From an uncultured Erysipelotrichaceae bacterium (GTDB lineage: Bacteria; Bacillota_I; Bacilli_A; RFN20; CAG-826), in NCBI GenBank assembly GCA_900321535.1, contig ONWJ01000090.1:1-5593 (forward strand): a stretch of DNA of 5,593 nt, read 5' to 3'. The position numbers were made by a program, and so were the translations under genes. The notes below the pieces were generated by a model. It saw only the letters and a program-made list of their open reading frames with translations, was not told where the DNA came from and did no database searches. Shown here piece after piece: positions 1 through 5,593 of the stretch (positions are counted from its first letter, which is position 1; every line of letters begins with the position of its first letter).

Positions 1-1020
1 AAGGTCAATGAAGCAGGCGAGCCTCGCGTTGTGCCGGCCCTTGACGGTGAAGTCAAAGTCGAAAACCTCGGCGAACTTCCTTCTCCATTCGCTTTGACTC
101 CTTATGACCTCATGAAAGGCCCATTCTATCAAGCCAAAATCTATCGCGGCAAAGAGAACTATCTCTTCCTTGATACCCATCACCTTGCGAGCGATGGCAC
201 CTCTTTAGCCATCTTGATGGAAGATATCGATAAAGCCTATCGCGGAGAGGATATCGAAGCAGAAAAGCGCGATGGATTCCAGATTGCCTTGAAAGAAACT
301 CGCGATGCGACCAAGGAAGTGCTCGAAAAGCAAAAAGCCCATTATGCCTCCTTCCTTGATGGCGTCGACTGCGTCGCATTGCCAAGAAAAGAATACGACC
401 TCCCAGCCGAAGAGAAGCCTTGCGAAGTCGATGTGAACCTTGCGATCGACAAAGAGAAAGTCAAAGCGTTCTTGAAAGAAAAAGGACTCAGCGTCAACGG
501 ATTCTTCAATGCCGTATTCGCCTATGCTTTAGCCACATTTGATGGCAACGAAGACGCCTTGTTCACCTCGATTTATTCAGGACGTGACTCCTCTTTTACC
601 GCTAGAAGCGTCACCATGATGGTAAAGACCTTACCCGTGTATGCGAAAATCGATCAAAAGCAATCCTGCGTCGACTTTGTCCGCGATCTTTCCAAGCAAA
701 TCGAAACCAGCGAGCAAAGCACTCTTTATTCCTTTGCCGAGGCAAGCCATGACTTTGGCATCAAAGCCGATGTCATGTTCGCTTATCAAGGCGATGGTTT
801 CTTGCCAAAAGAAATCGGTGGCGAGAAAGCCGAGCTCATCCACCTTAACGGCGACGAAGTGAAAGCCCTCTTCAGCGTGGACTGCGTCGAAGATCCTGCT
901 TGCTACCGCCTCCACTTCGAATACCCAAGCAACCTCTATTTGGCAAAGACCATGGAAACCTTCGCCAAGCTCTTCAATAACGTCGCTTGCGGCTTCCTTA
1001 ACAAAGTTAGCTTAGGCGAA
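1..1020 (+). other. Condensation (C) domain of the NRPS, N-terminal part missing
   Basis: This domain forms the amide bond between the upstream donor and the amino acid loaded on the downstream carrier domain. The catalytic motif HHLASDG (nt 178-198, codons 60-66) matches HHxxxDG with the second, catalytic histidine intact. Later landmarks are SGRDSSFTARSV and MMVKTLPVYAKID (about nt 577-654), equivalent to the family's GR...VGxFVNTLPLR segment. The usual Asn of 'NT' is Lys here (codon 209). The HHxxxDG motif normally sits roughly 130 residues into a C domain and only 59 residues precede it, so perhaps 70-80 residues are missing. The tryptophan that often follows the motif (DGW) is Thr. The subtype (LCL, DCL or starter) cannot be decided from this fragment. 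The end boundary is approximate. Confidence 0.88.
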
Positions 1021-4000
1021 ATCTGCTTCGTCGATGAAGAAGACAAGAAGCAAATGGATGTCTATAACGCGACCGAAGTCGATCTCCCATACCTGGATTA
1101 TCTCCATTATTTAGCGGATTCGGTGGCCAAAAACCCTGCAAAACCCGCTTTAATCGCGATTGACGAAACCTTGACCTATGCCCAGTTCGATGAACGCACC
1201 AACCAAGTCGCGAATGCCTTAGCGAAACTTGGGGTTGGCAAAGAAGACAAAATCGTTGTCATGCTCCCGCGCATTGCAAACGCCTACGTTGGAAGAGAAG
1301 GCGTCTTGAAATCGGGTGCTTGCTTCGTTCCCGTTGACCCAGCTTATCCCGATGAACGTATCCTCATGATCATCGAGGATTCCGAGGCCAAATACGTCTT
1401 GACCACCAAAGAGCTCTATGAGCAGAAGCGTCCAACCTATAAGGACACCAAGTTCTTGCTCATCGAGGATATCCTCGCCACTGCACCGAAAGATGCCTTA
1501 AACGTTGAGATCGATCCGCATTCTCTTGCCTATTGCATCTTCACTTCTGGCTCCACTGGCAAGCCAAAAGGCGTCATGATCGAGCATCATAGCCTTGCAA
1601 ACTATGTGGCCAATGTCGCTCATAACCCGATTGTCGATGAATACGCGAATATCTCCACTGTCGCGGCCTCGTTAGCATCCCTAAGCTTCGACCTTTCTGT
1701 GCAAGAAGAATTCGTCCCACTTGCTAACGGCATGACCATCATGCTGGCGAGCGAAGACGAGATCTTGAACCCAGTCTTGCTTGCTAAGCGCATGAAAGAG
1801 AATCACGTCGACATCATCACCACCACCCCGTCTTATGTAAATAACGTCCTGGATATCGAAGATGTCATGGACGCCTTCCGCGATTTGAAGGTCATCGACC
1901 TCGGCGCAGAAGCACTTCCTGCCTCGATGATTCAAAAGATGCGCGAAAAGGGCATGAAATGCTTGATTCATAATGGCTATGGGCCAACCGAAACCACGGT
2001 TGCCTCCACCATGGACGATGTCGTTTCTAGCCGCATCACCATCGGCTTCCCAATCGCCAATACGAAGACCTATATCATCGATAGTTTGCTCCGCCGCCTC
2101 CCATTTGGCGCGGTTGGCGAACTCCTGATCGGCGGCGAGGGCGTTTCCCGTGGCTATGTCCATAGAGAAGACCTCAACAAAGAGAAATTCATCACCTTCG
2201 AAGGCGTTTATGCCTATCGCTCTGGTGACCTTGCCCGTATCAATTACGATGGCAGAATCGAATTCTTCGGCCGTAAAGATAACCAGGTGAAACTGCGTGG
2301 TCTTCGCGTCGAACTCGATGAGATCGAAAACGCAATGCAATCCTATCCTGGCATCTCGCACGCGATCGTCTTGGTCAAAGAAACCAAGGAAGAAGGCCAA
2401 TTCTTGGTGGGTTACTACTTAAGTAAAGAAGAAATCCCAGTTGCCAATCTCAAAGAGCATCTAGGGAAAACGCTTACCCCATACATGATTCCAAAGGTCT
2501 TCATGCACCTTGATTCCATCCCGATGACCAATAACGGCAAAGTCAATAAGAAAGCCTTGCCAGACCCGGTCATCACCAAAGACGCCTCCAAAAAGAGCGC
2601 ACGTCTCCCTCGAAACGCCACCCAAGAGATCCTCTTTGATATCTTCAAGCACGTTCTTGGCGTGGATGAACTTTCTATCGATGATGACTTCTTCGATCTT
2701 GGCGGCACTTCCTTAAGCGCCTCTAAGGTCACGATGCTTGCCATGGAAAAAGGCCTCCCCGTCTCTTATAGCGACGTCTTCGATAACCCCACGGTCATCG
2801 ATTTGGCGGCCCACTGCATGTCAATGGAAAAAGGCGGGAAAGCCGAAGTCAAAGAAGAGCAACTTCAAGCCACCGAAGAAGGCTTGGAGCACAATGTCGT
2901 TGCCGAAGTCGACGATATCCTTACAGATCGCGCCTCTTTCTCTAAGATCTTGCTCACCGGCGCGACCGGCTTCCTTGGCATCCATATTCTTCATGAACTA
3001 TTGATTCATGGCGATGCGAACATCTATTTGCTCGTCCGTGGCGGCGAGAATATCTCAGCCGAAGATCGCTTAAGCGGATTATTAGAGTACTATTTCGACG
3101 ATCCATTCGAGCATGAATTCGGCAACCGCATCCACATCATCCAATCCGATGTCACCCATCCGGATTTGGTCAAGCAACTCAAAGATGTCACCTTCGACCT
3201 CATCATCAACTGCGCGGCCATCGTCAAGCACTTCTCCAATTCCGATGTCATCGAGAAAGTCAATCTCGGCGGTTTGAAGAACCTCATCGAAGTCGCCTTA
3301 GACCATCAGTGCCGATTGGTGCAGGTTTCTACCCTTTCGGTCGCGGGTGAAAACGTCGATAACAAGTTCCCCAAGACCAAACGCATCCATGAAAGCGAGA
3401 TCTTCTTCGGACAAAGCATCGACAATAAATACATCAATTCCAAGATCAAGGCGGAACAAGCCCTCATCGAAGCGGTCAATCAGCGCGGACTAGACGGCAA
3501 AATCATCCGCGTTGGCAACTTGATGGGACGTGCACGCGATGGACAATTCCAAGTCAATAGCGGCACGAACAACTTCATGGCCACGATCCGCGCCTACAAG
3601 AAGCTTGGCGTCTTCCCAGTCTCCATGGCTGACGTCACCATCGACTTCTCGCCGATCGACGAAGTCGCGAAGACCATCATCCTTCTTTCCACCGCAGCGA
3701 AGAAATTCACCATCTTCCACTCCGCGAACAGCCACGAAGTCGAATATGGCGATGTCATCGAGGCGATGAATGCCTATGGCTATCCGATCAAGATGGTCGA
3801 TGATGCGACCTTCATGGCCTCTCTCACCGACTATATGAAGGATGAATCCAGGCAGATGGACGTTTCTTGCCTCATCTCTTATAACTCCTCCGATACCTCG
3901 ACCCGTGATTATATCCTTTCCGATAACACGTTCACCATTAAGGCATTGTATCGCTTAGGCTACCACTGGCCGATCATCGAAGGATCGTATCTTGACCGTT

Positions 4001-4038
4001 CTATCTTCTCCCTCGATACCTTGGGATTCTTCGAATAA
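1..4038 (+). CDS. Nonribosomal peptide synthetase, terminal C-A-PCP-R module (5' partial)
   Basis: The gene encodes a cytosolic multidomain enzyme that activates one amino acid, loads it on a carrier domain, condenses it with an upstream unit and releases the product by NAD(P)H-dependent reduction. The frame is open from the first base (1345 codons visible, stop TAA at 4036-4038). Codon numbers here count from base 1. Domain order is condensation (about 1-340), adenylation (370-854), carrier (871-942) and thioester reductase (about 980-1345). All hallmark motifs are present: HHLASDG, TSGSTGKPKG, GYGPTET, LGGTS and TGATGFLG. A GTG at 31 could be called as a start, but it lies inside the condensation domain and leaves too little sequence before the HHxxxDG motif, so the true start is upstream. 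Further modules may also lie upstream. The stop overlaps the ribosome binding site of the MATE exporter gene that follows. The protein has only one tryptophan in the visible part. The family call is secure; the product is unknown. Confidence 0.96.
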   Translation, partial: KVNEAGEPRVVPALDGEVKVENLGELPSPFALTPYDLMKGPFYQAKIYRGKENYLFLDTHHLASDGTSLAILMEDIDKAYRGEDIEAEKRDGFQIALKETRDATKEVLEKQKAHYASFLDGVDCVALPRKEYDLPAEEKPCEVDVNLAIDKEKVKAFLKEKGLSVNGFFNAVFAYALATFDGNEDALFTSIYSGRDSSFTARSVTMMVKTLPVYAKIDQKQSCVDFVRDLSKQIETSEQSTLYSFAEASHDFGIKADVMFAYQGDGFLPKEIGGEKAELIHLNGDEVKALFSVDCVEDPACYRLHFEYPSNLYLAKTMETFAKLFNNVACGFLNKVSLGEICFVDEEDKKQMDVYNATEVDLPYLDYLHYLADSVAKNPAKPALIAIDETLTYAQFDERTNQVANALAKLGVGKEDKIVVMLPRIANAYVGREGVLKSGACFVPVDPAYPDERILMIIEDSEAKYVLTTKELYEQKRPTYKDTKFLLIEDILATAPKDALNVEIDPHSLAYCIFTSGSTGKPKGVMIEHHSLANYVANVAHNPIVDEYANISTVAASLASLSFDLSVQEEFVPLANGMTIMLASEDEILNPVLLAKRMKENHVDIITTTPSYVNNVLDIEDVMDAFRDLKVIDLGAEALPASMIQKMREKGMKCLIHNGYGPTETTVASTMDDVVSSRITIGFPIANTKTYIIDSLLRRLPFGAVGELLIGGEGVSRGYVHREDLNKEKFITFEGVYAYRSGDLARINYDGRIEFFGRKDNQVKLRGLRVELDEIENAMQSYPGISHAIVLVKETKEEGQFLVGYYLSKEEIPVANLKEHLGKTLTPYMIPKVFMHLDSIPMTNNGKVNKKALPDPVITKDASKKSARLPRNATQEILFDIFKHVLGVDELSIDDDFFDLGGTSLSASKVTMLAMEKGLPVSYSDVFDNPTVIDLAAHCMSMEKGGKAEVKEEQLQATEEGLEHNVVAEVDDILTDRASFSKILLTGATGFLGIHILHELLIHGDANIYLLVRGGENISAEDRLSGLLEYYFDDPFEHEFGNRIHIIQSDVTHPDLVKQLKDVTFDLIINCAAIVKHFSNSDVIEKVNLGGLKNLIEVALDHQCRLVQVSTLSVAGENVDNKFPKTKRIHESEIFFGQSIDNKYINSKIKAEQALIEAVNQRGLDGKIIRVGNLMGRARDGQFQVNSGTNNFMATIRAYKKLGVFPVSMADVTIDFSPIDEVAKTIILLSTAAKKFTIFHSANSHEVEYGDVIEAMNAYGYPIKMVDDATFMASLTDYMKDESRQMDVSCLISYNSSDTSTRDYILSDNTFTIKALYRLGYHWPIIEGSYLDRSIFSLDTLGFFE
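1108..2562 (+). other. Adenylation (A) domain of the NRPS, complete, core motifs A1-A10
   Basis: The domain uses ATP to make an aminoacyl-AMP and passes it to the carrier domain. Core motifs occur in order: A1 LTYAQFDERTNQVA (from 1171), A2 LKSGACFVPVDPAYPDER, A3 P-loop TSGSTGKPKG (1543-1572), A4 FDLSVQE (1687-1707), A5 NGYGPTET (1972-1995), A6 GELLIGGEGVSRGY, A7 YRSGDLARI (2215-2241), A8 ending LRGLRVELDEIE (to 2328), A9 LTPYMIPKVF and A10 NGKVNKKALP (2533-2562) with the catalytic Lys at codon 847. Hand alignment to GrsA PheA gives the ten-residue specificity code D-L-Q-T-D-G-G-V-A-K (codons 564, 565, 568, 607, 633, 635, 659, 667, 668, 847). I do not recognise this as a standard code. The acidic residue at the 299 position hints at a polar or basic side chain, which is only a guess. 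The enzyme looks catalytically intact. Confidence 0.95.
2611..2826 (+). other. Peptidyl carrier protein (PCP/thiolation) domain of the NRPS
   Basis: This is a four-helix carrier domain of about 70 residues. It holds the growing chain as a thioester on a 4'-phosphopantetheine arm. The attachment motif DDFFDLGGTSLSASKV contains the modified serine at codon 904 (nt 2710-2712) in a standard LGGxS context. It is flanked by the typical ATQEILFDIFKHVLG helix and the SYSDVFDNPTVIDLA segment. An Sfp-type phosphopantetheinyl transferase is needed for activity and is not encoded in this window. A charged, glutamate-rich linker (about codons 943-975) joins it to the reductase. Confidence 0.95.
2938..4035 (+). 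other. C-terminal thioester reductase (R) domain of the NRPS
   Basis: This is a short-chain dehydrogenase-like release domain that reduces the PCP-bound thioester to an aldehyde, and sometimes on to an alcohol, in place of a hydrolysing thioesterase. The NAD(P)H-binding Rossmann signature TGATGFLG lies at 2956-2979 (codons 986-993), followed by IYLLVRGG. The probable catalytic triad is Thr 1111 in VSTLSVAG (3325-3348), Tyr 1144 and Lys 1148 in YINSKIKAEQAL (from 3430). RVGNLMGRARDG is the substrate-side motif usual for the family. The domain reaches its normal C-terminal end (LGYHWPIIEGSYLDR...LGFFE), so it is complete and the synthetase ends here. Two- versus four-electron reduction cannot be read from the sequence. 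Confidence 0.94.
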
Positions 4039-4042
4039 GGAG
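4037..4042 (+). promoter_or_regulatory. Shine-Dalgarno site of the MATE gene, overlapping the NRPS stop
   Basis: AAGGAG lies 5 nt before the ATG at 4048. Its first two bases are the last two of the NRPS TAA stop codon. This near-consensus site fixes the start of the downstream gene. The overlap suggests that ribosomes finishing the synthetase help to start translation of the exporter. Confidence 0.88.
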
Positions 4043-4047
4043 CTAGC

Positions 4048-5593
4048 ATGGAAGTATCCTATAAACGAAACGATAGAATCATCCGTCGGAAGTTCTATCA
4101 ATATCTCATCCCGACCGTCTTGATGGTTATGGCGATGCAATTTGGCTCCCTCGTCGAAGCCATCTTGATCGGCAACCTCATCGGGCCGGACGCTTTAAGC
4201 GCATCTTCTTTGGGCTTGCCGGTTGTCTTCTTGGTGGAATTGCCTGGTATTGCCATTGGCACGGGCGCAAGTATCGTCGCCTCCAACTTCATCGGGAAAA
4301 GACGCATAGAAGACGCCTCAAAAGTCTTCAAGATAAGCCTTGTTTCGGTTTTCTTGATCTCTTTGCTGCTTATTCCTGTTGGCATCTTCGCTAGCGATGG
4401 AATCGCCACCTTATTTAGTGGCAACTTCCCTTCTTTGATCCCGATGGTGTCCCAATATATCAGGGTTTATTTCTGCCAGGCGGCAATTTTGAATGTCGGC
4501 ATTTTGATCGCCTACTTCTTGCCTTCTGATAATAGCCCTACCTTGGGTGCCCTTTATTTCATCATCTCCAACATCGTCCATATCTTGGCCCTCGTTCTAT
4601 TTGCCTTCATCCCTGGCTGGACTGCCGAATTAAAGATGATGGGTGCTGGACTTTCGATGGGCATCGGCATGCTTTCTGGCATGGTCGTCATCATCCCATA
4701 TATCAAGTCCAAACGCCGCATGGTTGATTTGAAAGCCAGCTTGAAGGGCTCAATGCACTTCATGAAAGACATTCTTCGCGCCGGAAGTACAGCTGCCGCG
4801 ATGGATGTTCTCTCGTTTGTCTTCTATTTGGTGCTTAATTTCGCCGCCGTCGCCTTCTTGACGGAACAAGAAATGCCTGCCTATGCGATGTTATCGAACA
4901 CTTCCTTCGCGGTTGACCTCTTTATTTTAGGTCCACTGCAACTGATGTCTTCGGTTATTCCGGCTCTATTTGGTGAAAAGGATTTCTTCGGATTAAAATC
5001 GATATGCCGAAGGGTCATCATCCTCGTATCAAGCATCACCGCGATATTGACGATTTTGTCGCTTGTTTTCCCGCAGTTCTTCTTCTTTGTTTTCAACGTG
5101 AACTTGGATGAAGTGGTTGCCGGAAGCAAGGTTGACCCGCTTTTAGCGGTTAGGATTTACGCTTTGTGTTTCATTATCTATGCGGCCAACAAGTTTTTCA
5201 TGTACTATTATCCTGCGATTTTGGTCAACTCTCCTGGAGTCGTCAACAATGTCGCCCGTCTTGGTTTGATCGGTCCTGTCTTGATCTACTTCTTGATGAA
5301 AGCCGATGGGGTCATGGGATTTGCCTATGGCAACGTGATTCTAGAAGCCGCGACCTTCTTAACCGTCGTTGCCTTCGTCCTCATCGGAAAGAAGCTACAT
5401 CGCTTTGAAGGAAAGGGGCTCTTCCTTATCCCCTATATCGATCCGAAAGCCAAGCGACTTGATATCTCCCTCCCAGCAAAGAGCGATGAAATCAGCAAAT
5501 GCGTCGAGGAATTGCAGCGTTTTGGCGAAGAAATCAGCCAAGACCCCAAAGCCTCTGGCATGCTGGCTCTAGCAGCGGAAGAGATCATGGTCA
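4048..5593 (+). CDS. MATE-family efflux transporter with C-terminal RsbW-like ATPase domain (3' partial)
   Basis: The gene encodes an inner-membrane, cation-coupled multidrug/metabolite exporter, probably for the NRPS product. ATG at 4048 follows a strong AAGGAG, and 515 codons are open to the window end with no stop. A basic, charged N-terminus (residues 1-17) is followed by about twelve hydrophobic segments over residues 18-455. They fall into two halves, as in MATE proteins. The first half shows family-like features: SLVEAILIGNLIGPDALSA near residues 34-52 and GIAIGTGASIVASNFIGK near 68-85. MATE proteins usually end at about 450 residues. Here a soluble tail starts near 456 and includes SLPAKSDEISKCVEELQRFGEE and LALAAEEIMV. 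This matches the start of HATPase_c_2/RsbW-like anti-sigma kinases, with Glu 512 placed as the start of the ExxxN N-box. The next codon begins with A, as an Asn codon would. The transporter call is strong; the tail call is moderate because it is cut off. Confidence 0.9.
   Translation, partial: MEVSYKRNDRIIRRKFYQYLIPTVLMVMAMQFGSLVEAILIGNLIGPDALSASSLGLPVVFLVELPGIAIGTGASIVASNFIGKRRIEDASKVFKISLVSVFLISLLLIPVGIFASDGIATLFSGNFPSLIPMVSQYIRVYFCQAAILNVGILIAYFLPSDNSPTLGALYFIISNIVHILALVLFAFIPGWTAELKMMGAGLSMGIGMLSGMVVIIPYIKSKRRMVDLKASLKGSMHFMKDILRAGSTAAAMDVLSFVFYLVLNFAAVAFLTEQEMPAYAMLSNTSFAVDLFILGPLQLMSSVIPALFGEKDFFGLKSICRRVIILVSSITAILTILSLVFPQFFFFVFNVNLDEVVAGSKVDPLLAVRIYALCFIIYAANKFFMYYYPAILVNSPGVVNNVARLGLIGPVLIYFLMKADGVMGFAYGNVILEAATFLTVVAFVLIGKKLHRFEGKGLFLIPYIDPKAKRLDISLPAKSDEISKCVEELQRFGEEISQDPKASGMLALAAEEIMV

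Noticed and set aside
31..33. GTG as the true start codon of the NRPS gene
   Set aside because: The frame is open from base 1, no Shine-Dalgarno sequence precedes it, and starting here would remove the first part of the condensation domain. It is an internal Val codon.
1681..2400. 239-codon open frame on the - strand
   Set aside because: It lies wholly antisense to the conserved adenylation domain, and its translation shows no recognisable domain. It is a by-product of the codon bias of the real gene. The other shorter overlapping frames were rejected on the same grounds.
2827..2937. Possible extra domain or degenerate region between the carrier and reductase domains
   Set aside because: It is only about 37 codons, charged and Glu-rich, with no motif. 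It is best explained as a normal interdomain linker.
4039..4047. Possible terminator or promoter between the two genes
   Set aside because: Only 9 nt separate the genes, there is no hairpin or T-run, and the space is taken by the ribosome binding site.
1..5593. Mycoplasma-type genetic code (TGA = Trp)
   Set aside because: The low Trp content and possible Bacilli/Mollicutes affinity raised the question. Neither gene has an in-frame TGA, and both use TGG for Trp.

Overview
The window holds two adjacent genes on the + strand, and both run off an edge. The first (1-4038, 5' end missing) is a nonribosomal peptide synthetase (NRPS). The visible part is a C-A-PCP-R module: most of a condensation domain, a complete adenylation domain, a peptidyl carrier domain and a complete C-terminal thioester reductase. 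The second (from 4048, 3' end missing) is a MATE-family multidrug/metabolite exporter. Its C-terminal cytoplasmic extension begins to look like an RsbW/SpoIIAB-type ATP-binding (anti-sigma kinase-like) domain just where the window ends.

The layout is one operon segment. The NRPS stop codon overlaps the Shine-Dalgarno sequence of the transporter gene and only 9 nt separate the two genes, so they are very probably co-transcribed. There is no terminator or promoter between them and no gap long enough to hold another gene. No RNA gene, insertion sequence, CRISPR array or notable repeat was seen.

A working model (inference) is that the NRPS activates an amino acid, condenses it with an upstream acyl or aminoacyl unit, and releases the product reductively as an aldehyde or alcohol. 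The aldehyde could cyclise to an imine or pyrazinone if the upstream unit carries a free amine. The MATE protein would export the product. The RsbW-like tail would connect the transporter to a serine-kinase/phosphatase partner-switching circuit.

Organism: base composition is roughly balanced, the Shine-Dalgarno sequence is strong, and codon choice favours C-ending codons (atc, gtc, ttc, gcc). The synthetase is also extremely poor in tryptophan. With the NRPS-reductase/MATE pairing, this suggests a bacterium of the Bacillota, perhaps an uncultured gut or rumen lineage related to Erysipelotrichales/Bacilli. This placement is tentative. The standard code fits: there is no in-frame TGA, and TGG encodes the rare tryptophans.
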